Source: Thermomonas haemolytica
GTDB taxonomy: Bacteria; Pseudomonadota; Gammaproteobacteria; Xanthomonadales; Xanthomonadaceae
NCBI RefSeq assembly: GCF_004346265.1
Contig: NZ_SMAP01000006.1
Coordinates: 62,001-126,000, forward strand
Reading direction: 5' to 3'
DNA: 64,000 nt
A model generated the notes under the pieces. The model was not told where the DNA came from, made no database searches, and saw only the letters and a list, made by a program, of their open reading frames with translations. A program made the translations under genes and the position numbers. Numbering within the stretch: position 1 is the first letter of the stretch; each line of letters begins with the position of its first letter. Shown piece by piece: positions 37,604-46,232 of the stretch.

Positions 37604-38392
37604 TCAATCCGTGACGGCGCGGGCGGCCTCGAATGCCTGCCCGAACAACGCCTGCACTGGATCAAGCAACTCGCGTGCCAGCACCACCAGCAGGGCCAGG
37701 CCCACCAGCAGGGCCACCGGCATGCCGATCTGGATCGGGTTGAACTGCGGGGCCGCGCGCGACAGCACGCCCATGACCGTGTTCACCGCCAGCATCGCCA
37801 CCGTCACCGGCAGCGACATCAGCACCGCCGCGCGCAGCACCGCCGGGAAGAACGCCGGCAGCACCGACAGGAAATGCGACAGGTCCGCCAGCGGCTTGCC
37901 GATCGGCTGCGCGCGGTAGCTGTCGGCCAGCAGCTGGATCAGCGCCACGTGCGCATTCAGGCTGAAGAACACCAGCCCGAAGATCAGGTAGAACCAGGTG
38001 GACAGCACCGGCACCTGGGTCTGGTTGGCAGGGTCGGCCATGGTGGCGAACGACAGCGCCATGCCCTGCGAGGCGAATTGCCCGGCCAGCATCCCGGCCT
38101 CGAACGCCAGCTTGATCAGCAGCCCGATGGACAGGCCGATGGCGAATTCGCGCAGCACGTTGAGGGCGGTGGCGGCATCCACCGCGGCCGGCGGCGGGGC
38201 CGGCAACATCCCCGACAGGGCGGCCGCCAGCACCAGGGTGAACAGCATGCGCGCGCGCCGCGGCACGCCCTTGCCGCCGATCGCCGGCAGCACCTGCATG
38301 GCGGCGCCGATCCGGATGGAGTGCCAAAGGACCGTCGCCAGCATCCCGAACAGGTTCAACCCGTCGGCGGTGGTCAGGGTGACGGTGTCCAC
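37604..38392 (-). CDS. fliR: Flagellar export apparatus protein FliR
   Basis: FliR is a core subunit of the FliPQR export channel. From the GTG at 38392 the product has 262 residues, matching the family, with membrane helices beginning at FGMLATVLWHSIRIGAAMQVLPAIGGKGVPRRAR, later LVFFSLNAHVALIQLLADSYRAQPIG, and the C-terminal PQFNPIQIGMPVALLVGLALL. The upstream reading frame within fliQ is not plausible as FliR. The start lies 8 bp after the fliQ stop. Confidence 0.93.
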   Translation of the reverse strand: MDTVTLTTADGLNLFGMLATVLWHSIRIGAAMQVLPAIGGKGVPRRARMLFTLVLAAALSGMLPAPPPAAVDAATALNVLREFAIGLSIGLLIKLAFEAGMLAGQFASQGMALSFATMADPANQTQVPVLSTWFYLIFGLVFFSLNAHVALIQLLADSYRAQPIGKPLADLSHFLSVLPAFFPAVLRAAVLMSLPVTVAMLAVNTVMGVLSRAAPQFNPIQIGMPVALLVGLALLVVLARELLDPVQALFGQAFEAARAVTD

Positions 38393-38400
38393 GGCCGCGT

Positions 38401-38670
38401 TCAGCCGATCAGGTGCGGGATCTGCTGGAACAGCTCGGTGGTGAACGAGACCAGCCGGCCCAGCAGGAAGTGCCCGGTCAGCGCCAGGGTGGCCACCAGC
38501 GCGCCGACCTTGCACACGAAGGCCACGGTGGGCTCGTTGATCGAGGTGGCGGCCTGCAGGATGCCGACCACCACGCCGGTGCCGAGCACCGCCAGCAGCA
38601 GCGGCGCGCCCAGCAGCAGCGCCAGCTGCAGGCCTTGGGAAATCTGCGAAAGGGCCATTTCGGGGGTCAT
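38401..38670 (-). CDS. fliQ: Flagellar export apparatus protein FliQ
   Basis: FliQ is the two-helix subunit of the FliPQR channel. The 89-residue product begins MTPEMALSQISQGLQLALLLGAP and contains VGILQAATSINEPTVAFVCKVGAL, the conserved loop between the helices. It lies 55 bp after fliP and 8 bp before fliR. Confidence 0.97.
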   Translation of the reverse strand: MTPEMALSQISQGLQLALLLGAPLLLAVLGTGVVVGILQAATSINEPTVAFVCKVGALVATLALTGHFLLGRLVSFTTELFQQIPHLIG

Positions 38671-38725
38671 GCGGGGGCTCCGTGGGGAAGCGGGCGGCGC
38701 CGGGAGGTGGGCGTCGGCGCGGCGG

Positions 38726-39559
38726 TCATATCGGATTGAAGCTGCCTGCGATCGAGCCGACCACCAGCACCCAGCCGTCTACCAGCACGAACAGCAGGAT
38801 CTTGAACGGGGCCGAGATCAGCATGGGCGAGAGCATCATCATGCCCATCGACATCAGCACGCTGGCCACCACCAGGTCGATGATCACGAACGGGATGTAG
38901 ATCAGGAACGCGATCTCGAACGCGGTCTTCAGCTCGCTGGTCAGGAACGAGGCCGCCAGCACGCCGAACGGCACGTCCTGCGGGGTGGCATAGGGGCCGC
39001 TGCCGGACATCCCGGCGAAGGTCATCAGGTCGTTCTCGCGCACCTGCGCCAGCATGAAGGCACGGAACGGCGCCGATGCCGCGGCCCAGGCGCTGCGGAA
39101 ATCCATCTGGTGGTCCAGATAGGGCGCGATGCCCGCGGTCCAGGCCTGGTCCAGCACCGGCTGCATGATCATCGCGGTGAGGAACAGCGCCAGCGCCAGC
39201 AGGATCTGGTTGGACGGTGTCTGCCCGGTGCCCAGCGCCTGCCGCAGCAGGCTGAGCACGATGATGACGCGGGTGAATGCGGTGATCCCCAGCAGCAGCG
39301 CCGGCAGCAGGGTGATGCCGGTCATCAGCAGCAGCACCTGCATCGGCATGCTGACCGGCTCCTTGCCGATCTGCCCCACGGTCACCGCCGGCAGGTCCGG
39401 CAGCGGCGCACCCGCGGCCGGCGCGGTGGCGGCGGCCGGGGCAGATGCCGCCGTTTGCGCCAGCGCGGGCACCGCGCAGGCCAGCAGCACCAGTGCGACC
39501 AGGACCAGCAGGCCGCGCCGCCAGGCGCCGGCCGCAGGGGCGGGGGAGTGCCGGTTCAT
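38726..39559 (-). CDS. fliP: Flagellar export apparatus protein FliP
   Basis: FliP forms the pentameric core of the export channel. The 277-residue precursor has a cleavable signal sequence (RRGLLVLVALVLLACAVPALAQ), an Ala/Pro-rich stretch and four membrane helices. Family landmarks are LLMTGITLLPALLLGITAFTRVIIVLSLLRQALGTGQTPSNQILLALALFLT in outline and PFVIIDLVVASVLMSMGMMMLSP near the end. It overlaps fliO by four bases. Confidence 0.97.
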   Translation of the reverse strand: MNRHSPAPAAGAWRRGLLVLVALVLLACAVPALAQTAASAPAAATAPAAGAPLPDLPAVTVGQIGKEPVSMPMQVLLLMTGITLLPALLLGITAFTRVIIVLSLLRQALGTGQTPSNQILLALALFLTAMIMQPVLDQAWTAGIAPYLDHQMDFRSAWAAASAPFRAFMLAQVRENDLMTFAGMSGSGPYATPQDVPFGVLAASFLTSELKTAFEIAFLIYIPFVIIDLVVASVLMSMGMMMLSPMLISAPFKILLFVLVDGWVLVVGSIAGSFNPI

Positions 39560-40023
39560 GCCTTCTTCCTGAAATGCTGGGCCAGCACCTGCGCGAACGG
39601 CGAGGCCGCCGCGGGGGCCGGCACGGCGTCCGGCAGGGGCTGCTCGAGGGTGTGCAGCAGGCGGGTGCCGGAGGCACCGCTGGACAGCAGCAGCTGGGTG
39701 CTGCCGACTTCCACCACCAGCAGGCGTTCGCGCGCGCCCAGCGCCAGCGAGGTCACCACCCGCAGCCCGCCGTGGCGCGCCAGCGCGAAGCCGGGCATGC
39801 GCCGCGCCAGCCAGGCCAGGCCGAAGATCAGGCCGATCACCAGCGCCAGCGCGAACAGGGTGCCGCCGATGGTGCCGGCGGCGCTGGGTGCAGCCGGGGC
39901 ATGCGCAGGCTGCAGCGCCAGCGCATGGGTCTGCACCGGGCGCGGCGGTGGCACGGCCGGCTGTGTTGCGGCCGGTGCGGCCGGAACGGGCTGCGCGGCG
40001 GAGGCGGGAGTGGCGTCCTGCAT
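39556..40023 (-). CDS. fliO: Flagellar biosynthetic protein FliO
   Basis: FliO assists assembly of the FliP core. The 155-residue product has a Pro/Ala-rich N-terminus of about 50 residues, one membrane helix (GTLFALALVIGLIFGLAWLARRM) and a cytoplasmic domain with LRVVTSLALGARERLLVVEVGSTQLLL, the conserved FliO segment. The N-terminus is poorly conserved and a start further downstream is possible. It sits between fliN (9-bp gap) and fliP (overlap). Confidence 0.9.
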   Translation of the reverse strand: MQDATPASAAQPVPAAPAATQPAVPPPRPVQTHALALQPAHAPAAPSAAGTIGGTLFALALVIGLIFGLAWLARRMPGFALARHGGLRVVTSLALGARERLLVVEVGSTQLLLSSGASGTRLLHTLEQPLPDAVPAPAAASPFAQVLAQHFRKKA

Positions 40024-40032
40024 GGCGGCGGC

Positions 40033-40371
40033 TCAGCGCAGGCGCTTGATGCGTTCGGCCGGGCTGACCACGTCGGTCAGGCGCACGCCGAAGCGGTCGT
40101 TGACCACCACGACCTCGCCCTGCGCGATCAGGGTGCCGTTGACGTACACGTCCAGCGGTTCGCCGGCGCCGCGCTCGAGTTCCACCACCGAGCCCTGGTT
40201 GAGCTGCAGCAGGTTGCGGATCGGGATGCGCGCGCGCCCGACCTCCAGCGACAGCGAGACCGGGACGTCGAGGATGACCTCCAGGTTGAGGTCGCTGCCG
40301 TTGCCGGTGCCGGCCTCGGCGGTCAGCGGCTCGAAGGCGGCGCGGGTCGGGTCGTTTTCGGTCGTGCTCAT
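40033..40371 (-). CDS. fliN: Flagellar motor switch protein FliN
   Basis: FliN forms the lower C-ring and takes part in switching and export. The 112-residue protein is a single SPOA domain: LEVILDVPVSLSLEVGRARIPIRNLLQLNQGSVVELERGAGEPLDVYVNGTLIAQGEVVVVND can be read in outline. It overlaps fliM by four bases. Confidence 0.97.
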   Translation of the reverse strand: MSTTENDPTRAAFEPLTAEAGTGNGSDLNLEVILDVPVSLSLEVGRARIPIRNLLQLNQGSVVELERGAGEPLDVYVNGTLIAQGEVVVVNDRFGVRLTDVVSPAERIKRLR

Positions 40372-41363
40372 GGCTTGGCCTGGGAATCCTGGTTGGAACG
40401 AAGTGTGTGCACCGCGGTGATCTTCACCGCGTTGCGCCCGTTGTGGACGCCGAATTCACCGGAGAACAGCGGCAGGTGCTCGACCTGCAACGGCACCTCC
40501 TGCCGGATGTCCAGCGGGATGACGTCGCCGACCTTGAGCCGGCTCAGTTCGCGCAGGCTGATCTGGCGCTCGGCCAGCACGCTGCTCAGTTCCACCTCGG
40601 CGTCCTGCAGCTGCGCGCGCAGCGCGCGCGTCCAGCTCTCGTCCTTCTCGACCCGGTCGCTCTGCACGCCGGCGTCCAGCTGTTCGCGGATCGGCTCCAG
40701 CATCGCCCACGGCAGGGCCAGGTGCAGTTCGCCGCCGCCGCCTTCCAGGTCCACGTGGAAGCGGCAGACCACGATGTATTCGCGCGGGCTGATGATGTTG
40801 GCGAAGTGCGGGTTGACCTCGGAATTGAGGTATTCGAACTCCACCTGCATCACCGGCGCCCACGCCTCGGTGAAATCGGCGAAGGTCTGCTTCAGCAGCA
40901 GCTGGATCACCCGCATCTCGGTGGGGGTGAACTCGCGGCCCTCGATCCGGGTGTGGTACTTGCCGTTGCCGCCGAAGAAGCTGTCCACCACGGTGAACAC
41001 CAGGCGCGGCTCGAACATCACGATGGCGGTGCCGCGCAGCGGCTTCATCTTCACCAGGTTGAGGTTGGTGGGCACGTGCAGCGAGTGCATGTACTCGCCG
41101 AAGCGCACCATGTCGATGCCGCGCACCGACAGGTCGGCCGAACGCCGCAGCAGGTTGAACAGGCCGATCCGCCAGGTCCGCGCAAAGCGCTCGTTCACCA
41201 TCTCCAGGGTCGGCAGGCGGCCGCGGATGATGCGTTCCTGGGTGGCGAAGTCATAGGCGCGTACCTCGCCTGGGGCGGGCGGTGGTTCGGTATCCACCAC
41301 GCCGCTGTCGACGCCGTGGAGGAGGGCGTCGATCTCGTCCTGGCTGAGCAGGTCGGAGCTCAT
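40368..41363 (-). CDS. fliM: Flagellar motor switch protein FliM
   Basis: FliM receives phospho-CheY and links FliG to FliN. The 331-residue protein has the N-terminal CheY-binding peptide LLSQDEIDALLHG (residues 4-16), the central CheC-like domain with FFGGNGKY, and a C-terminal SPOA domain. Length is normal. It follows fliL by 13 bp and overlaps fliN by four bases. Confidence 0.97.
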   Translation of the reverse strand: MSSDLLSQDEIDALLHGVDSGVVDTEPPPAPGEVRAYDFATQERIIRGRLPTLEMVNERFARTWRIGLFNLLRRSADLSVRGIDMVRFGEYMHSLHVPTNLNLVKMKPLRGTAIVMFEPRLVFTVVDSFFGGNGKYHTRIEGREFTPTEMRVIQLLLKQTFADFTEAWAPVMQVEFEYLNSEVNPHFANIISPREYIVVCRFHVDLEGGGGELHLALPWAMLEPIREQLDAGVQSDRVEKDESWTRALRAQLQDAEVELSSVLAERQISLRELSRLKVGDVIPLDIRQEVPLQVEHLPLFSGEFGVHNGRNAVKITAVHTLRSNQDSQAKP

Positions 41364-41376
41364 CGCGGCGTCCCGG

Positions 41377-41871
41377 TCACTGGATCACGACACTGGTGAA
41401 CAGCAGCGCATCCACCTTGTCGGCGGCGTGCTGCGCCTTGAGCACCGAGCGCACCTCGTTCAGCGCCTGCGCCTGCAGGCGTTCCTTGCCGGCGCGCCCG
41501 ACGAGCTGTTGCGAGGTCTGCTGCCCGAACAGCAGCAGCAGCCGGTTGCGGATCAGCGGCGTGTGCAGCGCGATCGCAGCGGCGGTTTCCGGGTCGCGGG
41601 TCTGCAGCTGCACGTCGGCCTGCAGGTATTTCACGGTATCGGCATCGGCCAGGTTGACCACGAAGGCCGGGTCCATGGCGATGTACTGCGCCGGCGGCAG
41701 CGGCTTGGGCCCGGAGTGCGCCGGCTTCATGAAGAAGAATGCCGCGCCGCCGCCACCGCCGGCCAGCACCACCAGGATCAGGATGATCCACAGCAGCTTT
41801 GCGGATTTCTTCGGCGGCGGATTGGCCGCGGGCGCAGCGGTGGCCGGGGCCGGTTTTGCGGGAGCTGCCAC
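41377..41871 (-). CDS. fliL: Flagellar stator-associated protein FliL
   Basis: FliL is a single-pass inner-membrane protein that surrounds and supports stator units. From the GTG at 41871 the product has 164 residues: a short Ala/Pro-rich cytoplasmic segment, one membrane helix (LLWIILILVVLAGGGGGAAFFF), and a periplasmic domain ending in the typical VDALLFTSVVIQ. This start has AAGGA ten bases upstream. A TTG 14 codons earlier is in frame but lies in the -12 element of a sigma-54 promoter, so it cannot be the start of that transcript. fliL opens the operon running to fliA. Confidence 0.92.
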   Translation of the reverse strand: MAAPAKPAPATAAPAANPPPKKSAKLLWIILILVVLAGGGGGAAFFFMKPAHSGPKPLPPAQYIAMDPAFVVNLADADTVKYLQADVQLQTRDPETAAAIALHTPLIRNRLLLLFGQQTSQQLVGRAGKERLQAQALNEVRSVLKAQHAADKVDALLFTSVVIQ

Positions 41872-41908
41872 GGGTGATTCGTCCTTGGAATGGCGTTGGC
41901 CTGCATCA

Positions 41909-41924
41909 TGCAAACGCCATGCCG
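41909..41924 (-). promoter_or_regulatory. Sigma-54 (RpoN) promoter of the fliL-to-fliA operon
   Basis: The minus strand reads CGGCATGGCGTTTGCA, with GG-N10-GC spacing and a TTGC -12 element. Transcription should begin roughly 12 bp downstream, about 25 nt before the GTG of fliL. Confidence 0.82.
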
Positions 41925-41975
41925 CAGGCGGACCGGCAAGCGCCCGGCGGGGACGCAGGCGCGGCCGACAGCGGC

Positions 41976-41997
41976 CGCCCGTTGCGGCAAACGGGCG
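41976..41997 (-). terminator. Hairpin after fliK
   Basis: An eight-base stem CGCCCGTT/AACGGGCG with a six-base loop lies between the fliK stop and the fliL promoter. It lacks a T-run, so it is only a weak candidate for ending the fliE-to-fliK transcript. Confidence 0.4.
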
Positions 41998-42057
41998 CCA
42001 TCCACCGGACCGCGACGGGCGGGACGCGCCCGGGGCAGCGGGGCCAGAACGCCGGCG

Positions 42058-43701
42058 TCAGGCGTATTCGTCGAGCAGGCCGCGGCCGCGACGGGATTCC
42101 GGCGGCCGCGGCGTGGTCGTCGCCGGTTCCCCCTCCGCCGTACTGCCGGCACCCGTGGCGCCGGCGGCGGAGCCACGCCGCCCCTGCGCCTGCGCCTGGC
42201 CCTGGCCGACGCCGGCATGCGCCAGCTGCAGGCCGTGCTGCCCCAGCAGCTCGCGCAGGCGCGGCAGGCTGGATTCCAGCGCCTGCCGGACCTCGGCATG
42301 CGGGCTGTGGAACTCGGCACGCACGTCGCGGCCGTCCACCTGCACCCGGATGTCGATCGGGCCCAGATGCTCCGGCGCGACCCGGATCTGGGCGTGGCCC
42401 AGCTTCTGCGCCGCCATCCAGGCCAGATGGTCGCCGAGGCTGTCGTCATAGCCGGTGGCGGGGTCGGCAGGCTGTGCCAGCGGCGCGGCCACTGCCGCCG
42501 GCGTGGGCGCGGTGGTGGGCGTGGTGTGCTGCGCAGTGGCGGCCAGCATCGCCGGGAAGTGCAGGGTGCCAAGGCTGGGCACCTCGCCGCTGCCGGCCTC
42601 TGAGGCGGCGGTACGCGGCGCTGCCGGGGCGGTCTCCAGCGCCTGCATCAGCGCGAGCGGATCGGACGCTGCACTGGAGGCCGGCAGCGGGCCGGATGCG
42701 GCCACCGTGGCCGATGCCGGGGCGATGGCCGCCAGCGCCGGGGGCGGGGTCTCCGCTTGGAGGGCGGGCGGGGTCGGCATGGCGGGCCCGTTTGCCGCCG
42801 CGGGCAGCCACGGCATGGGCACGCCCGGCGGCAGCGGCAGGGGGACTGCCGCATCGCTCCCGGGCGCCGGTGCCGGGGCTGCACCGGCAGGGCCGGCTGC
42901 CGTGGGGGCGACAGTGGCCGCCGCCACGAGGATCTCGCCGCCGGTCGCGCCGCGGTTGGAGGACGACGCCCCGCCGCCGCGCAGGAGCTCGAACAGGGCG
43001 CTGGCCGGCAGGCTGCCCGCCGTGGCCGCCGGCAGGCGCGGGGCATCCGTCGGCGCGGGCGGGATGATCCCGGGCGAGGCGGTGCGCAGGATCGGCGGCC
43101 GCCGGCGGGCGGAACCGTCACCGCCGGCGGCCGCATCCCGCAGGGACGCGGGCAGTGCCGGGGTGCTGGCGGACTCCGTGCCATCGGCCACGACCGGCCG
43201 CAGGGCGGCCTCGACCGCATCGGCGACGGCATCCCGGCGCAGCCCGGGCAAGTCGGGCTGCGTGGACGGCACGGGCGGCGCAGATGGGCGGGTGGCAAGC
43301 GCGGTAAGCGCGTCCGGCACGGCCTGCGGGGAGGTGACAGGGCCGGCCGGCAGCGCATCCGGCAAAGGCAGGGAGGGCGTGGCAGCAGCCGGTGCGGCGG
43401 CGGCCGGCAAACCCGGCATCTGCGCCAGCATCGCCATCATCGGCGCCACGTCGTCGGGCGCTGCCTCGGCAGCGGCGGATGCGCCGGGTTTCGCGGGCTG
43501 GTGCTTGCCGGGCGCGGCCAGCGCGGGCGGGTTGGCCGCTGCTGCGTCAGCCTGCGCCGAGGGCTCGGCCTCCAGCAACAGCTGGAACGCACCGGCCACC
43601 GGCGCGTCATCGCCAGCGGCCTCGCCGGCCGGCAGCTTGCCCGCCGCCGCCATCAGCGCCAGCGGCCCGGTGGGAAGCGGCAGGCTGGCGGCTTCGCCCA
43701 T
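42058..43701 (-). CDS. fliK: Flagellar hook-length control protein FliK
   Basis: FliK is a secreted ruler that stops hook growth and triggers the FlhB switch. The 547-residue product is Ala/Pro-rich and weakly conserved over its first ~400 residues, as usual. The C-terminal export-switch domain is clear: LGHAQIRVAPEHLGPIDIRVQVDGRDVRAEFHSPHAEVRQALESSLPRLRELLGQHGLQL in outline. A low-complexity tail ends LLDEYA. Its ATG overlaps the fliJ stop by one base. Confidence 0.92.
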   Translation of the reverse strand: MGEAASLPLPTGPLALMAAAGKLPAGEAAGDDAPVAGAFQLLLEAEPSAQADAAAANPPALAAPGKHQPAKPGASAAAEAAPDDVAPMMAMLAQMPGLPAAAAPAAATPSLPLPDALPAGPVTSPQAVPDALTALATRPSAPPVPSTQPDLPGLRRDAVADAVEAALRPVVADGTESASTPALPASLRDAAAGGDGSARRRPPILRTASPGIIPPAPTDAPRLPAATAGSLPASALFELLRGGGASSSNRGATGGEILVAAATVAPTAAGPAGAAPAPAPGSDAAVPLPLPPGVPMPWLPAAANGPAMPTPPALQAETPPPALAAIAPASATVAASGPLPASSAASDPLALMQALETAPAAPRTAASEAGSGEVPSLGTLHFPAMLAATAQHTTPTTAPTPAAVAAPLAQPADPATGYDDSLGDHLAWMAAQKLGHAQIRVAPEHLGPIDIRVQVDGRDVRAEFHSPHAEVRQALESSLPRLRELLGQHGLQLAHAGVGQGQAQAQGRRGSAAGATGAGSTAEGEPATTTPRPPESRRGRGLLDEYA

Positions 43702-44147
43702 CACGGTTCGCCCGCCTCGCGCGCGGCGCGCACGCGGCGGCCACCGAGGTCATCCAGCTCGCGCTGTTCGCGCTGGCTGGCCACCCGCTGTTCCTCGCTG
43801 CGGTAGCTGGCCGCCAGCTGTTCCAGCACCTTGTTGTCGCGGCTGGCCAGCAGCAGGCGGGCACGCTCGATCTCGCGGTTCTGGCGCGAGACATCCACCG
43901 CCTGCGCCTGCTGCTGCAGGGCGACGTCGAGCTTGGCGCGGAACGCCACGTGGTTGGCCAGCATCGCCGGGGCCAGGGTGCTGCCGGCGGGGGCCGGGGA
44001 ATAGCTGTCGGCATACTGCTTCAGCAGGTCCAGCCGCTGCTGTTGCTCGTTCAGCGCCTTGTCGCGCTCGGCCAGTTGCCTGGCCACCGCGTCCTGGCGT
44101 TGCTGGGTGACGCGCAGCAGGGGGTCGAGGCGTTGCGAGCGGGTCAT
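43701..44147 (-). CDS. fliJ: Flagellar export protein FliJ
   Basis: FliJ is the coiled-coil stalk of the FliHIJ export ATPase. The 148-residue product is helical throughout and begins with the family-like [29 protein letters not shown], followed by long heptad stretches and a basic tail. It overlaps fliI by four bases and fliK by one. Confidence 0.93.
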   Translation of the reverse strand: MTRSQRLDPLLRVTQQRQDAVARQLAERDKALNEQQQRLDLLKQYADSYSPAPAGSTLAPAMLANHVAFRAKLDVALQQQAQAVDVSRQNREIERARLLLASRDNKVLEQLAASYRSEEQRVASQREQRELDDLGGRRVRAAREAGEP

Positions 44148-45520
44148 TGTGCGATCTCCGGGGTCCCGTCGAGCAGGCGGGCGAGGGCATTGCGGCTGGC
44201 TTCCACGTCGGCCGATTCGGTGACGTCCTGGGCCAGGAACTGCAGGATCTGCGGCCACAGCGCCAGGGCGTCGTCCACCACCGGGTCGTTGCCGCGCTGG
44301 TAGGCGCCGATGGCGATGAGGTCGCGCTGGGCGTTGTAGGCCGCCATCAGTTGCTTGAGGCGGCGGATGCGGGCGCGCCAGGCCGGGTCGGTGATGTCCT
44401 GCATCACGCGGCTGACCGACACTTCCACGTCGATCGCCGGGTACAGGCCGGCGTCGGCGATCCGGCGGGTGAGCACGATGTGGCCGTCGAGAATGGCGCG
44501 GGCGGCGTCCGCGATGGGTTCCTGCTGGTCGTCGCCTTCGGTCAGCACGGTGTAGAACGCGGTGATCGACCCACGGCCATCGGCCCCGTTGCCGGCGCGC
44601 TCCACCAGCGCCGGCAGGCGCGCGAACACCGACGGCGGGTAGCCGCGGGTGGTAGGCGGCTCGCCGACCGACAAGCCGATCTCGCGCTGGGCGTGGGCGA
44701 AGCGGGTGAGGGAGTCCATGAGCAGCAGCACATGCAAGCCCTGATCCCGGAACCATTCGGCGATGGCGGTGGCGCGCAGGGCGCCGTGCAGGCGCGCCAG
44801 CGGCGGGCGGTCGGCCGGGGCGGCCACCACCACTGCGCGGCGCAATCCTTCCGGGCCCAGCGTGCTTTCCACGAAATCGCGCACTTCGCGGCCGCGTTCG
44901 CCAATCAGCCCGACCACGATGACGTCGGCGGCGGTGTAGCGGGTCATCATGCCCAGCAGCGTCGATTTGCCGACGCCGGAGCCGGCGAACAGGCCGACAC
45001 GCTGGCCGCGGCCGATCGGCAGCAGGGCGTTGATGGCGCGCACGCCGACGTCCAGCGAGCGGGTGATCGGCTCACGCATCAGCGGGTTGATCTGGGTGCC
45101 GGCCAGGCCGACGAAATCCTCGGCACGCAGCGGCGGGCGGCCGTCCAGCGGAACGCCGTCGCTGTCGATCACGCGGCCCAGCAGGCCTTCGCCCACCGCC
45201 ACCTCGCCGCGGCTGGAGCCGGTGATCACGCGCGCATTCGGCAGCAGTCCGGACAGGTCGGAGGTGGGCATCAGGAAGGTGCGGTCGCCGGCGAAGCCGA
45301 CCACCTCGGCATCCACCCAGCGCCCGCCGCTGGTCTCCACGCTGCAGCGTGCGCCCAGCGGGGCACTGCAGCCGGTGGCTTCCAGGGTCAGGCCCACCGC
45401 GCGCCGCAACACGCCTTCGCGGACCATGCCCATCGCTTCCAGGCGCGGGTCGGCCGCGCGCAGGCGCGCAGCCAGGCGCAGGCTGCGGGCTTCATTCCAT
45501 TGCGCGGCGGCGATGCTCAT
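44144..45520 (-). CDS. fliI: Flagellum-specific ATPase FliI
   Basis: FliI is the hexameric ATPase of the flagellar export system. The 458-residue protein has the F1-type fold with Walker A GSGVGKST at residues 180-187, [12 protein letters not shown], the Walker [20 protein letters not shown], and [15 protein letters not shown]. Ribosome-binding site GGAGG is six bases before the ATG. Unusually, fliH does not abut it: a 47-codon reading frame lies between and overlaps fliI by four bases. Confidence 0.97.
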   Translation of the reverse strand: MSIAAAQWNEARSLRLAARLRAADPRLEAMGMVREGVLRRAVGLTLEATGCSAPLGARCSVETSGGRWVDAEVVGFAGDRTFLMPTSDLSGLLPNARVITGSSRGEVAVGEGLLGRVIDSDGVPLDGRPPLRAEDFVGLAGTQINPLMREPITRSLDVGVRAINALLPIGRGQRVGLFAGSGVGKSTLLGMMTRYTAADVIVVGLIGERGREVRDFVESTLGPEGLRRAVVVAAPADRPPLARLHGALRATAIAEWFRDQGLHVLLLMDSLTRFAHAQREIGLSVGEPPTTRGYPPSVFARLPALVERAGNGADGRGSITAFYTVLTEGDDQQEPIADAARAILDGHIVLTRRIADAGLYPAIDVEVSVSRVMQDITDPAWRARIRRLKQLMAAYNAQRDLIAIGAYQRGNDPVVDDALALWPQILQFLAQDVTESADVEASRNALARLLDGTPEIAQ

Positions 45521-45660
45521 CGGTGGCCTCCCGCCCGGAACGCGGAATCGATCACGTCCATGTTGCGCTGCGGATCACGTCCCGGCGTGCATATCCAGCG
45601 CCTTTTCACGCCACTCCGCAAGTGCGCCGTGGATAGGGGCGACGGACGGCGGGCGTTCAT
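45517..45660 (-). CDS. Possible small protein (47 residues) coupled between fliH and fliI
   Basis: A short open frame fills the fliH-fliI gap exactly. Its ATG overlaps the fliH stop as ATGA and its TGA overlaps the fliI ATG as ATGA; GGGGAG lies five bases before its start. The predicted product starts [11 protein letters not shown], is basic, has no membrane helix or signal peptide, and has one Cys. Against it, codon use is atypical for this genome: CTA, ATA, AGG, AAA, AGT and GGA occur, and about 11 of 47 third positions are A or T. It could be a real coupled peptide, a leader that only keeps ribosomes moving to fliI, or chance. I do not recognise a family. Confidence 0.4.
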   Translation of the reverse strand: MNARRPSPLSTAHLRSGVKRRWICTPGRDPQRNMDVIDSAFRAGGHR

Positions 45661-46232
45661 GCGTGCTCCCCGGCCAGGCTCTGCAGCGCGGTATTCAGGC
45701 GCGCGGCCAGGCTACCGTCGATCCGCACGCTGTCGGCGTGCACCCGCAGGTCGCCGCGGGCCAGGGTGAGGTCGGGCACCAGCCGCACGCCGTCCAGCGG
45801 CGGCAGGTGCGGGGTGAGCATGGCGATGTCGTCCGGATGCAGGCGCAGTTCCAGCTGGCGGGTTTCGCTGCCGCTGATCTCCAGCGCCTCGCGCACGAGC
45901 GCGGCCAGCAGCGCCGGATCGGCGGCGTAGCTGCGCCCCAGCAGGGCGCCGGCGATGCGCACGGCCAATGCGCCCAGGGCATCCCCGACTTCCGCGTCCA
46001 GGCGCGCCAGCGGGCGCGTGAACGCGTCCAGGATGCCCTCCATCTGGGCCACGATGCGGCGGATCTCCGCCTGCCCGCTGGCCAGGCCTTCGGCGTGCCC
46101 GCGCGCGTAGCCTTCCGCGCGCGCCGCTTCCTCGATGGCCTGGAGCTCCTCGACGCTGGGCAGGCCGCGCTGCTCCGGCGGCGGGGGCGGCGGCACCAGC
46201 TCGGGAGCCGACCAGCGCACCGCCGCGCTCAT
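45657..46232 (-). CDS. fliH: Flagellar export ATPase regulator FliH
   Basis: FliH binds and restrains FliI and docks it at the C-ring. The 191-residue protein has a Pro-rich N-terminus, a helical segment with spaced small residues (EEAARAEGYARGHAEGLASGQAEI, the GxxxG-like repeat of the family) and a V-ATPase-E-like C-terminal domain (ALLAALVREALEI, LRLHPDDIAMLTPHLP). It overlaps fliG by four bases. Confidence 0.93.
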   Translation of the reverse strand: MSAAVRWSAPELVPPPPPPEQRGLPSVEELQAIEEAARAEGYARGHAEGLASGQAEIRRIVAQMEGILDAFTRPLARLDAEVGDALGALAVRIAGALLGRSYAADPALLAALVREALEISGSETRQLELRLHPDDIAMLTPHLPPLDGVRLVPDLTLARGDLRVHADSVRIDGSLAARLNTALQSLAGEHA

